Made by a program: the position numbers and the translations under genes. A DNA stretch of 64,000 bases from Hygrophila difformis (Eukaryota > Streptophyta > Magnoliopsida > Lamiales > Acanthaceae). The notes beneath the pieces are model-generated. The model was given only the letters and a program-made list of their open reading frames with translations, had not been told where the DNA came from and searched no databases. Below are positions 46,979 to 57,272 of the stretch, in pieces (the stretch's first letter is position 1; every line of letters starts with the position of its first letter). The stretch is from the NCBI GenBank assembly GCA_030278955.1, contig JAOANR010000014.1, positions 33,059,453 through 33,123,452 on the forward strand, read 5' to 3'.

Positions 46979-47117
46979 TAATCAAGTTACAGATGCTCTT
47001 TCACGAAGGATGGCCAATAATGAAGCTTTCTACACAACGTGGGCATTTCCACCAGACGACATTCGGACGCTTGTGGATCAGGATGCGATAGGAATGGTTT
47101 ATTCTAGGGCATGAGTT
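46979..47117 (+). pseudogene. RNase H-like pseudogene, right part
   Basis: This piece continues the split domain with NQVTDALSRRMANNE, the end of the RVT_3 domain (N-x-x-A-D-x-L-A-R type), and then WAFPPDDIRTLVDQD before a stop at 47115. It lies directly after the right target duplication of element B. A one-base shift separates it from the left part. Confidence 0.65.
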
Positions 47118-47318
47118 CTTGATTGTTTTGGTTTTTTAGTTGGTTGCTTGTTTTGTGGTTTTTTTCTTTTCTTTTGACTCCTTTTTCAATTTCTCTTTGT
47201 TCGCCTCTTTAAACTGTGTCAAAAACAACTTACAGTAAATTTTTATATTCTGATTATTCTTGAGAAGGGAATTGTTGGTAAGAGGGGATATATTTTGTAT
47301 TTCCCCTATTAATTTTAT

Positions 47319-47530
47319 GGAAAAATTGCCCAAAAAGTCCCTTTTGTTTCCTTTTTAACCCCATCCGTCCCTTCCATTTTTTTGGCCCATATTAGTCCCT
47401 TCCGTTTTCTAATCCGACCCAAGTTAGTCCCAATTTCCTTAATGATTTTTAATTAACCCACGTGGCATTGAATAATCTTCAGAATTGGCTTTGGATGACA
47501 CGGTGTTTGGTCAAATGAAACAAAAGGGAC
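47319..47530 (+). repeat. Left terminal inverted repeat of the Pack-MULE-type element
   Basis: It pairs with 50300-50519 in inverse orientation across blocks such as aaaaagtcccttttgtttc and ttcttcagaattggc-like to gacacggtgt. The arms differ by scattered substitutions. Confidence 0.88.
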
Positions 47531-47762
47531 CATTTTGGTTACCTATAAAAAAAATAATGATACTTAATTCAGCCCACCAAAAATATCGTGATCCTATAGT
47601 AATTAATATTAATATAATATTGATCTCAATTTTGTTATCTCGTTTCTCATAAACACCACAATTTCTTCATTCAATTCCTTAATTAGCTTTCCTTTCATCG
47701 ATCCTAATTCCGAATGATTCTGTATACATCGATCAAATAATTGCCTCTCTCAGACTCTCACC

Positions 47763-48125
47763 ATGAATCCCAAGTCACTCTATCGCTTTGTGTTATCCGT
47801 TGAAGATTTTGATGGCTTCGAAGTCGAGAAATCACTGTCGCTGCCCTCTTGCAGCTCTGATTGCCTCCGCCTGTATTTGTAGAGTTTCATAGAGGCTAAA
47901 TGAATGCGTTTCTGTGGCCACTGTCCCAACGGACCAAAGAAATTTTTCTTCACTTTCGTGGATGCAGCGGCATGTAAACTTCAAGCGAATGTCAACGCCG
48001 GCCGCGAAAATACGAGGATATTTAGTTACTCATAATCGTACATCAGGTCCAACGGATTCAACGACAAGGAAGTGCTCGGTAGCAGTGGCTTTGATAGTGT
48101 GCTTGAAATTATGCAATAAAAGCCA
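47763..48125 (+). other. Exon-like sequence of unknown origin inside the MULE
   Basis: A plus frame starting MNPKSLYRFVLSVEDFDG ends at a stop at 47881, and another of 75 codons follows at 47914. Base composition differs from the flanks, as in captured gene pieces, but I cannot name a family. Confidence 0.3.
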
Positions 48126-48269
48126 CAGTTACCAAAATTAACACAAGAAATGATTTTGAACATATGAACACTATTGTGACTGGCACTTTCAATTGCAAAA
48201 GAACAACAGATAAAAAAGAAAAACACGAATCAGATAGAGGGATCCCTGATTTTGAACATATGAACACTA

Positions 48270-49888
48270 TTGTGCACTAGGTGAACATGATTTGAGGTTT
48301 TTAGAGTGTAAGAGGTTAAATTAAAATTAAATATTTGGTTTTTTGGCTTAGTGACGAAAATTTAAATGAGGAACCGAAAACACATATACTACTTGGATAG
48401 TTTATTGTTTTAGGTAAGAAAATCCAATATTCCTATAAGTGAAGAAGGCCCAATAAGAGTAAAACTCATGAGTTTTACCTCTTACAACTCCAAAACACAC
48501 TTGTCCAATATTTCAACCAACTAAACCAACTCTAATGTGAACAAAGTATCCTTACATTACGCAATCTCATTACATATTGTTTAAAATAAAAAGATGTCTA
48601 ATAGTTCGAATTACCACTTTTGGCTCAACTAATGAGTGCTCAACTCCAAAATACACTAATCTAATATTTCAACCAAATAGCTAAACCAACTCAAATTAAA
48701 ACAAAGTATCCCTATAGCAACAAAAAACAAGAACAATACACACAAATCAATATTTCAACCAACTAGCTAATCCAAATCAAATTAAAACAAAGTATCCCTA
48801 TAGCAACAAAAAACAACAACAATACATACAAATCAATATTTAAACCAACTAGCAAATCCAACTCAAATTAAAAAAATTTCAATACTACATCCAAAAAACA
48901 CCAAAAAAAATACATCTCACATGGGAACATATAGAAAGAACATATATGTAATATGTAATCCGAATTGAACAAGAACAATACATACAAATCAAAATGTCAT
49001 AACTTTCTCATATCAACTCCAAAATGAACATATCATATATGAAAATTCATCTACACGACGAGAGGTTTCTAATTATGTGCATAGAATTTCAATAATCCAA
49101 ATATCGAGCGCGAAAAAAACAAAAACAGCTTGCTGCCATTAAATGTCCACATTCGATTTTTTTTTTTAAATCATTTGGCAAATGAACACACATAATATCA
49201 CAAATTTAGCTATTCAAAATACATTATGCTCCAAAATTGAGATGTCAATATCAATTCCAAAATTATGGAGAGGCAAGTGGAGTTAAGAATCGAAAACACA
49301 TTGCATTTTATAAAATTTTTCCAACAATCGAAAGGATTAAAGTAAAAGGGATGCTCAATCGAATACCTTGAATGAGTACACGAATGGAATGGAGATTGTT
49401 CTCTCGATTGGAAGACCGGTTCAAAACCGTTGCTCGAACGAAAGGGGGTGCGAATCGGGGCACAGCGGTGGAGACTCGAAGGGAGGGCTCCACTCGAACA
49501 GGGCCTCGGGTCGGCGTCTCGTCGGCGGCGGCAGGTCAGGCGGTGGTCGGGCGGGGGGGTCGGGCGGTGGTCGGGATGGGGAGGTGGTCGGAGGGGAGTA
49601 ATCGCACGATGAGAGGGTTTTTTTGGGGTGGGGTGTTCTGTTTTTCGCCCGTTTAATTTGGGCATTTATGCCCTAGATTACCGACCCCAGTATGGGGTCG
49701 GTAAGTGGGTCGGTAAAACCGACCCACAATAAACGTGGTCGGTAAGCTGGTTGTTTTTAAGTGGGGGGCCCAAAAACGGCTAGTTTTTACCGACCCCCTC
49801 GTGGGGTCGGTAATGGGGTCGGTAAATTCGACCCGTAGACTGTTGGTCGGTAAATGGGGTCGGTAATCATGCTTTTTCTTGTAGTGGG
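48270..49888 (-). mobile_element. CACTA (En/Spm)-like element, one clear terminus
   Basis: The right edge, read on the minus strand from 49888, is CACTACAAGAAAAAGCATG, the standard plant CACTA start. It is followed by a subterminal array of GACCCCA and CCGACC motifs (49677-49875). The left end is not certain: a CACTA at 48276 has no matching 3-bp duplication, so the element may be truncated. Between lies an AT-rich part (48300-49370) and a GC-rich part (49400-49600) without recognisable transposase. Confidence 0.65.
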
Positions 49889-49961
49889 AGAAATAGCCAT
49901 GAAAGCTTCGATATGAATTCCGGGACGCCAAACCCTCGAGGGAAAAGCCAACAATGTCAAA

Positions 49962-50138
49962 GATCGTTTGTACCGCACCTACCTCCCAAGCGACGACGCA
50001 CTGGTCACCGTCAAGTGCCTGGCCAAGCGAGGAGAGAGCTTCCAGAAGACGTTCATGGCGGAGCTGGTAGTCATGGCCGTTCATGGTGGAGCTGGTAGTC
50101 ATGGCCCATCTCCGCCACCGGAACCTTCTGCACCTCAG
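49962..50138 (+). pseudogene. Captured lectin-type receptor-like kinase fragment
   Basis: The plus frame reads RLYRTYLPSDDALVTVKCLA, then GESFQKTFMAELVVMA, and, after a 28-bp tandem duplication at 50060-50115, AHLRHRNLL. These are the ATP-anchoring lysine region and helix C of a plant receptor kinase; the wording is closest to L-type lectin receptor kinase S.2 proteins as I remember them. The exon ends CAG before GT at 50139, so a splice donor was captured too. The duplication shifts the frame. Only part of the N lobe is present. Confidence 0.7.
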
Positions 50139-50299
50139 GTAATTGTTTATTCAGATTGACGGAGACGAGTCGAATTGGTGAGACGATAGGTTACTTGCCG
50201 GCGGGGAGCTTCCAGAATAGAAGTATAGTGCTCTGCCCCGTACCCACTTCAGCCTTAAACCCTAAAATCCACTTCAGATTAGTTAGATGGGTACCCGAA

Positions 50300-50519
50300 C
50301 GATGTGGCACAAATTAAGTGGACTTTGACTCACACCGTGTCATCCAAAGTCAATTTTGAAGATTATTGAATGCCACGTGTGTTAATTAAAAATCATTAAG
50401 GAAATTGGGACTAACTTGGGACGGATTAGAAAACGGAAGGGACTAATATGGGCCAAAGAAATGGAAGGGACGGATCGGGTTAAAAAAGAAACAAAAGGGA
50501 CTTTTTGGGCAATTTTTCC
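50300..50519 (-). repeat. Right terminal inverted repeat of the Pack-MULE-type element
   Basis: This is the inverted counterpart of 47319-47530, ending GGCAATTTTTCC on the plus strand. Confidence 0.88.
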
Positions 50520-51325
50520 TTAATTTTATTGTTAGAGATGTGGTAGTTGTATATTACACTTCCTATTTCTTTTAAATAAATTGATTTTTTATTCTTTTTT
50601 TTGCTTCTTTTTCTCCTTAATATTATCAGTATTTTATAATCTATATCTATATATATAAAAGTAATATAGTCTAATTTCCCCCCACTTCCCCACTTCCTTT
50701 TTCAACATCTCATCCGACTATTTTTTTCCAATTTCAACAATCATATATACTCACTAAATCTAATATATATATATATATATAATCTAATTCAACTACCTCA
50801 ATTATATATACTCCTTAAATCCATAATATAATCTAATATTTAATTTCAACAAACTCAATCATATCATATATACTCCCTAAATCTATAATCTATAATACTC
50901 TAAAAATTTTAAATTATTTCCATTAAATACACCTATTTGAATTAACTATAAATACATCCGATCATCCTTATTCGTTTCATTCATCTCTATTCCAAATCTC
51001 ATATTTTGCAATTTTTTTATTGCTTATAATTTTTAGTCATTTTTCTCTAATCTAATGTTTATTCATCTTTTAGTTTTTGTATTGTGTACGTGATTGACTC
51101 ATGTGAATCAGTATGTATATGATTGTAGCATGTCTTATGAATACTTTTTTTCTATTTGTATTTTAGATTTATTTTTTCCTATTTTTTGATATCATCTTAT
51201 GATACTTTATGTTTTATAGGTGAATTTAATCATTTAACAAGTTTCTTTCACCAATTTTTTAAGGAGAAATGTATCTTCCGTACAGCACATATGCGTTTAT
51301 TAAAGATTCTCTTCATATAAAAAGT

Positions 51326-51507
51326 GGGGTTGGGGACTTACCCTAGTGGTCAAGTCCCCCTTCTCTCAACCATTGGTTGGGAGTTCGATCCCCACCCGGC
51401 CCCTATCCCCTCCCCTTTATCCCCCTTTGTAATTTGTGTGGTTTGGGCTCCCACACACCTTTGCCGACACATAAGTGTCACTGTTTATCAAAAAAAAAAA
51501 AAAAAAA
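51326..51507 (+). mobile_element. tRNA-derived SINE
   Basis: The plus strand has an A box (TTACCCTAGTGG, 51338-51349) and a B box (GAGTTCGATCC, 51381-51391) spaced as in tRNA genes, and an 18-base A tail at 51490-51507. A short direct repeat aaaagt at both edges may be the target duplication. It differs from the SINE at 19702. Confidence 0.8.
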
Positions 51508-51509
51508 GT

Positions 51510-52808
51510 CATGAGACAGTTCAGGAAAGAAGGAAAATTCAAATATTGTCTCTTTTATTTATATTGTTTTTTTTTTGCCTTTATAATTGCAGGGATATCC
51601 ATTGATAATGTTGAATGGTAGAGTGGATTAAAGGCATGTACATCAATTTTCTTCCCATAAAGAGAACTTGTCAAGGGTGTGATCGAATGCTTTTATAATC
51701 TACATTGGGGGATAATCTACATTGGGGGGACAAGAAAAATGTGAACTGGGATGAAGATGGCTTTGAAATTCTCTTAACATGACAGTGGATTTTCTACAAT
51801 CACATACATTGTTGTTCAAACTCAGAATTTTTTTATACAATTTATGATGTATTTTTCTGTGATTCTATCCGTTATGTGGCTTGATTAGAGGAACTTAGGT
51901 TCGAAATATTATGCCTAACCTTCAAAAGATATTGGCAAACTTTGCTCCTATAGTATTAATTCTGATGTAATGGTTGATTGTGATGAGTTAAAAAATTTAT
52001 ATTTTCTTTGAATGTATCTTCATTTTTTTAAATGTATCCTGTATATTGTTTCTGTCAATTATATATGTTTGTATGATTTACTTTTATGCTTTAGCCTTTC
52101 TCTATATTTTACTGTCAATACATATAGAGTATACTTAATTATTTCACAATCACAATAAATTACATATACAACAAAAAATAATTGATTCAAAATAATTTAT
52201 ACCATTTAATTAATAGATTATTGTGTAGAAAATGATTTTACTTTATTTATATTATAATTAGTAATTTTAGTTAATTATCTTTCATTCAACATTATATGTA
52301 TTTCGTGAGTATTTTTTCTGTGACAAAGTATAATTATTACTAATCAAGCCGACCTTAATAATCTATCTATATAATATTTTTGACGATTTATTATAGTATG
52401 GAAGTAGGATATATATGATATATAGATCTATTAGTTTATTTATTTATACAAGATTTAGATTTTCTTATACCTTGATTTCAAAAGATTTAATTAACTTTTT
52501 TTAATTAGGCAAATGATGTTTTCGAAAATTTAGTATTAGAAAATTTTGTTTTATTTATTTATAGAGGATAAAGATTAATTGATTTTATTTATTTATAAGA
52601 TGTTGATTATACGCTCCCTCCCATAAATTTTTATGTGCAATTTTGATTAGTACAGTATTAATTCTTACGTATAAATAGAAAGTATTACACTATAAGTTAT
52701 AGTATTAAATTAGACTATAGAACATATAGATTTATTTGTTTTATTTATTTATAGAAGATATAGATTTTTCATATTCCTTCATTTCAAAAGATTTAGTTCG
52801 CTTTTTTT
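51510..52808. other. AT-rich Helitron interior, no gene
   Basis: I see no frame of interest. Repeated phrases like tttatttatttatag and agatatagattt occur at 52436-52460, 52550-52580 and 52735-52760, perhaps an old degenerate repeat. Confidence 0.4.
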
Positions 52809-52816
52809 AAAATTAG

Positions 52817-53367
52817 TAGGAGTGAAGCGGTAGGTAAATATCCGACATATCGGATGCCGTATCCGATTATATTCGAATCCGAATCCGCATCCGAATATCC
52901 GGCCAAATATTTCAATATTCGTATCTGAATCCGAATCCGTATTTTAATATTTGCATTCATATTCGTATCCAAAAATATCTGACCGTATTCGAAAATATCC
53001 GACCGTATCCGAAATTTGATAGGATATTATCTGGATTTTAAATATGGATATCCGAATATATTAATATATTATTATTTATTAGTTAAAATTATCAATAATT
53101 ATAAAAAATACCAAAGTATCAGGTAATATTAATTAAAATTATCAAATTTTCAAAAAAGATTATAAAACATTATCCAATAATCTGTATCCGATTGAATCCG
53201 TATACATTATATATTCGTCCTGTATCCGTAATGTATCCATAACCCGAAATATTCGAAATCGTATTCGTATCCCGCTCATCCGTATTCGATTCCGAATTTG
53301 AAATAAATATATGGATAATATCAGTATCCTACACTATCCAACCGTATCCGTACCGATTTCATCCCTA
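52817..53367. mobile_element. hAT-like MITE with repeated ATCCG motifs
   Basis: The 551-bp element has ends TAGGAGTGAAGCGGTA and, on the other strand, TAGGGATGAAATCGGTA. The target copies aaaattag (52809-52816) and taaattag (53368-53375) match at 7 of 8. The body is packed with atccgaat and gtatccg motifs. Confidence 0.82.
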
Positions 53368-53403
53368 TAAATTAGGCATTCAAAATAATGTTTTGAAGAT
53401 TTA

Positions 53404-53933
53404 GGGGGGTGTATTCAATTTAGATTTTTATGGATTTTTAAAAGTTCGTGAATTTGGAAAATACATAAACTCCACGTAGAGTTGATTGATTTTGTGTAGA
53501 CTCTACATTTTCTCATTTATCCATTTATTCTTCTCCATTTTTTTAATCTATATTTTGTCGACATCGAGGTGCCAAACGACTCCGTCGATAAGAGCTCTTG
53601 GGAGTCATCAGCGAACATGGCCATAGGGAGTGCATACCCCATACTATCTGTATTTAGAAATCTTGGATTGTTTGGATATATTTTGTTTAGTAATATTTTT
53701 TAAAAGAATCCATTAAAATCTACAAAGATTTAAAATCCATGGACTGTTCAATACCTCAAAATTTTTAAAGATTTTTTAAAATCTGTATTGAATACACCTA
53801 GATTTTTAAAGACGTTTTTAAATCTGAATTGAATACCTCGAAATTTTTAAACACTCTTTAAAATCTAAATTGAATACACCCCAACTTTAAAAGTCTTTAA
53901 AAAATCCTATAGAATCCAGATTGAATACACCCC
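53404..53933. mobile_element. Tourist-like (PIF/Harbinger) MITE
   Basis: The 530-bp element has TTA target copies at 53401-53403 and 53934-53936 and ends GGGGGGTGTATTCAATTTAG and, on the other strand, GGGGTGTATTCAATCTGG. The interior repeats the phrase aaatctgaattgaata-like several times. A piece of mitochondrial rRNA lies in the middle. Confidence 0.88.
53557..53640 (-). pseudogene. Fragment of mitochondrial 26S rRNA inside the Tourist MITE
   Basis: On the minus strand the sequence contains AGAGCTCTTATCGACGGAG and then GTTTGGCACCTCGATGTCG, the universally conserved peptidyl-transferase part of bacterial-type large-subunit rRNA. The wording fits the plant mitochondrial form better than the plastid one as I remember them. 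About 84 bases were carried into the MITE; this is not a functional rRNA. Confidence 0.75.
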
Positions 53934-54615
53934 TTAGTATTATGAGATTTAGTTTTATTTATTTATAGAAGATAAAGCTTTGTTAATTTTATTTAAGTAA
54001 TGTAAAACTAAATTAATTATGGTCTAAATTAATTAAAGAACAAAATTAGGACAATATATTGGCATGTATGTCATAAATTTTATGTTGAATTTTTAAGGTG
54101 AAATACATTCATCCTATATAATGTAAAGTGTGCTCTAACAATTTGTTTATCTCATGTAAATTACGGTGAATAATTATCATACAGTCTTTTATTTTATGAA
54201 CGTTTTGGTAAGAATATTTCAATATAGTTAGTGTGCGGACAATATGTTGTCTGCATGTATAGGCGTAATGGGAAGTATAATTTTTGTGATGTTTGAGAGC
54301 ATTATTGTGGTGTCATTACTTAATCATGACATAATTGTGTAATCCATCACCCATTATCTAAACATCATAGATACCATCGCGCGCATCACATAAAAGCTCC
54401 TACACACCGTTCTGAAGGTGCAGTCAACAATACCATATTCACTTCCTGGAAATTTTACTTTACATTTTTATGGTACGGTCTCTCTTTTTTATCATCATTT
54501 TTCTCACTTTTTTTCTTAATAATATGTGGTCGGAAATGGACAGGACCAAATTAAGTTTAGAAAAATAGAATATTTGAATTTTTAAATTATTACGCTAATT
54601 TTCTTAAAAAATGTA

Positions 54616-54877
54616 CTACCTCCATTTTTGTGAATATGAAACATTTGGTTTTTTGGCACTATTCATTGTTCAACTTTGATTCACGTTTAAACAATAGTTA
54701 TAGAAGAAAAAACATAATCAAGTGAGATCTTGTTAGAATCATCTCATCTGGTAGTTTTATAATATCAATTTTTTATAATTTTTACTTATGCCCAACGTAA
54801 GTTATTAACTGTTAAAAATGTGCATTGGATTGCGTGCGCAGAGTGAGTGCTGCAGATTTTCATGAGAACAGAGGAAG
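54616..54877. mobile_element. Stowaway-like MITE near the Helitron 3' end
   Basis: 262 bp, TA copies at 54614-54615 and 54878-54879, ends CTACCTCCATTTTTGTGA and, on the other strand, CTTCCTCTGTTCTCATGA. The interior matches the MITEs at 2662 and 55877 (agtgagatcttgttaga, gtgcattggattgcgtg). Confidence 0.88.
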
Positions 54878-54916
54878 TAAATTTTATTTCCCGCGCATTA
54901 CGCGGGCGGTGTGCTA

Positions 54917-55362
54917 CTTTGTATTAAAAAAATTATAGTAATGTACGTATTTTGAGTTGGAGAGTATATATTATAATTTTGTATAAAAAATGTGTGATGA
55001 AATTTAATACTACAAATTTCTAAATGTAGCCCAACTTAAAGTCCACTGAAAACATTTCAATTTCAAATTCCCATTAACTATTAATTGCAACGAAACACAT
55101 TTTCTATTTTTTTTTTCTGACAAAGAATATTATTTCTTCTTGATTGTAAAGAAAGATTTCTTCGTCACGATTTAAAAAAAAAATGATATAAATAACTAAT
55201 TTCTAATATCTTGGAACCAACGTCTCACCGAATAAGTAAAATCTTGAAAGTGAAGTCTTAACAAAAACGACTACACTTGAACGAACACCACGTAAGATTT
55301 ACTTTTTCTTTATTCCATGCTTTTAAAGTGAATCCTTTTAATTTTTAATTTTTAATATTATT
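54917..55362. other. Intergenic AT-rich, no gene
   Basis: No frame or repeat is recognised here. Confidence 0.4.
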
Positions 55363-55364
55363 TA

Positions 55365-55633
55365 TTGCTCCCTCAGTCCGAGCAAATGTGTCTAGTCCAT
55401 TTTTGATACTATTTATTGTTCAATTTTAACTCAATTTTATTGCAAATATATATTGAAAAAAATAATGAGTGGGGTCTTGCATATTTAGAAAAAGAATATA
55501 TATTTTTAGAATATAGTATATTTTTACATAATTTTTTGTTGTATGTATTTTGAAATATTAACGGTTAAAAATTGTATTAAATTATGTACAAAAGTCTAAT
55601 AAGACAAATTTGTTGATGAGACATAAGGAGCAA
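55365..55633. mobile_element. Stowaway-like MITE, older copy
   Basis: 269 bp with ends TTGCTCCCTCAGTCC and, on the other strand, TTGCTCCTTATGTCTC. TA precedes the left end; the right target copy reads tg, so it has probably mutated. Confidence 0.62.
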
Positions 55634-55876
55634 TGGGGTTGCCCTACAAAATGCAATTGTTGTGGTGATGTTCAGAAGTCATTTTGTGATGTATAGAAGT
55701 GGTTTTGTGATGTGTTTAGTTCAACTCATATCTACAACAGTCAAAAAAAATCTTACACATCACATACTTACAAAACACCAAAAAAAAAAAAAAGGGTTTC
55801 TTTTCCGATGTCTGCAAACACAATAACCAAGTCCCATAAAGGAGTATTTAGTTTTAATTCAATTTTATAGTGAATA

Positions 55877-56840
55877 CTCCCTACGTTTTTTTATAAATTG
55901 TAACATTTGGAAACTTGGTACTATTCACACGTACACTTTAACTTAAAGTTTTATAATAGTTATTAGGGGTGTGCATATTTTGGTCGAAACCGAACAAACC
56001 GACCGAACCGAACCGAATTTTACAATTTTATTCGGTTTTTGGATTTCGATTTGTTTTTGGTTTTGAAAATCCAAAATTTCGGTTTTCGGTTCGGTTTTTT
56101 GTTTTTAAAAATCTAAAATTCGGTTAACCGAACCGAACCGAAATTTGAATTATATATTTAAAAAAATATACAATACATTATGCCATTATACAATAAACAC
56201 AAAATAATACCCCTATTCGGTGACTGTTTGTGTGGATGGGAAGTGAGAACTACTGTTGAGAGTTTTGAGACTTTTATATTGTTTCGTATTTGAACTATTC
56301 GATGACTGTTTCTTTATTTTGTCATTTCATTTGTGTGTAATTTGACAATGCAATTTGGAATGGTTTACTATTATGCACTCATAGTTATATGTAGATATGA
56401 TATTTTTGTTTGATAGGGTGAATTTACAGGTTTAAAAATGGTAATAGAGATGTTTTGATCAAAAAATATTTTATTTTTTAGAAAAGCAATTCGGTTCGGT
56501 TCGGTTAACCGGTATAACCGAACCGAAATATTTCGGTTCGGTTATTTCGGTTTTGAGTAATTTTGGTTCGGTTTTGGTTTTTAGAAAAAATTCGGTTTTT
56601 AATTCGGTTTTGAAGTTTGGTTCGGTTTGGTTAACCGAACCGACCGATGCACACCCCTAATAGTTATATAAGTTAAAATATATCAAAGTGAGATCTTGTT
56701 AGATTCGTCTCATCGAGTAGTTTTTAAATATCGAACTTTTAGAATATTTACTTATCCGGAATTTGAGTTATTAATGCTTTAAAATGTGCATTGGACTGCG
56801 TGCACTGTGAGTCCGTTGCAATTTTACAAAACGGAGGGAG
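55877..56840. mobile_element. Stowaway-like MITE carrying a hAT-like element
   Basis: TA copies lie at 55875-55876 and 56841-56842. The ends read CTCCCTACGTTTTTTTATAA and, on the other strand, CTCCCTCCGTTTTGTAAAAT. Removing the hAT-like element and one of its 8-bp copies leaves 260 bp, the size of the MITE at 2662. Confidence 0.93.
55964..56659. mobile_element. hAT-like non-autonomous element nested in a Stowaway
   Basis: 696 bp, target copies atagttat at 55956-55963 and 56660-56667, ends TAGGGGTGTGCAT on both strands. The subterminal parts are packed with ggttcggtt and aaccgaaccg motifs in opposite orientation (55983-56145 and 56485-56645), which would let the element fold. No coding frame. 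Confidence 0.94.
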
Positions 56841-56898
56841 TATATAGTAAAAATATATACTTCACTAATTAAGTTGAATGCATAATTTTTATTTGCTA

Positions 56899-57056
56899 CG
56901 GACCCGCCCAACACGCAGTCCAATGCATAGAATCTAACAAGATCCCACTTAACTATATTTTGATTTATATAACTACGACAAAACTTTAGGTCAAAGTGTG
57001 CGAGTGAATAAATGTCAAAAACCAAATATAGGGCAAATAATAGAAAATGGAGGGAG
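56899..57056. mobile_element. Truncated Stowaway-like MITE next to the host gene
   Basis: The right end reads AATGGAGGGAG followed by TA. The interior shares cacgcagtccaatgcat and ctaacaagatcccact-like blocks with the other copies. The left inverted repeat is missing or changed, and it is about 100 bp short. Confidence 0.65.
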
Positions 57057-57272
57057 TATGTATATATTTTTGGCGTAGCCGAAGCCAGAAAACAAATCAA
57101 AGATTGAGTTATTTTAAAATAAGGGTGAAACATAATTTATTAATTTTGTGTCGAATTTACTTCATAATTGTATTATGTGTCTTCTCCTCAGCCCTCACCG
57201 AGACAGCATTTCTTTCTTCCTTAAAACTCGCACAGCATAAGTTTTCTCTCACTTCAATTCCAGCTAAATGTT
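57057..57272 (+). promoter_or_regulatory. Short upstream region of the GPI-anchored protein gene
   Basis: Only about 216 bases lie between the nearest MITE end and the start codon, including the 5' leader (CT-rich, ttctttcttcc at 57210). No clear TATA box is seen. The promoter may extend into the MITE cluster. Confidence 0.35.

Larger units (their letters stand above)
47319..50519. mobile_element. Mutator-like element (Pack-MULE type)
   Basis: The 3201-bp element has inverted ends of about 200 bp, starting GGAAAAATTGCCCAAAAAG on both strands, and a 10-bp target duplication ttaattttat at 47309-47318 and 50520-50529. It has no transposase. Inside are a receptor-kinase fragment (49962-50138), unassigned exon-like sequence near 47760-48120, and a CACTA terminus at 49888. 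Its ends resemble those of the foldback element at 13080 (GGAAAAA and a 10-bp duplication). Confidence 0.9.
50640..54916 (+). mobile_element. Second Helitron, non-autonomous, with nested MITEs
   Basis: The left end TCTATATCTATATATATA follows an A at 50639. Near the right end is a hairpin CCCGCG-CATTA-CGCGGG (54890-54905), then GGTGTGCTAC, with T at 54917. The usual end is CTAG; CTAC may be a mutation. The 4277-bp body holds no Rep/helicase frame but a SINE (51326), a hAT-like MITE (52817), a Tourist-like MITE (53404) and a Stowaway (54616). Confidence 0.72.

Noticed and set aside
48270..48280. CACTAGG at 48276 as the left end of the CACTA element
   Set aside because: The 3 bases before it (gtg) do not match the 3 after the right end (gga) and the next bases do not match the inverted repeat; kept only as an approximate limit.
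49210..49665. A proline-rich 151-codon minus frame in the CACTA part
   Set aside because: No domain; the frame changes composition midway and overlaps three plus-strand frames.
52840..53370. A tandem satellite of ATCCG units
   Set aside because: Inverted ends and a near-perfect 8-bp duplication show it is the body of a hAT-like MITE.
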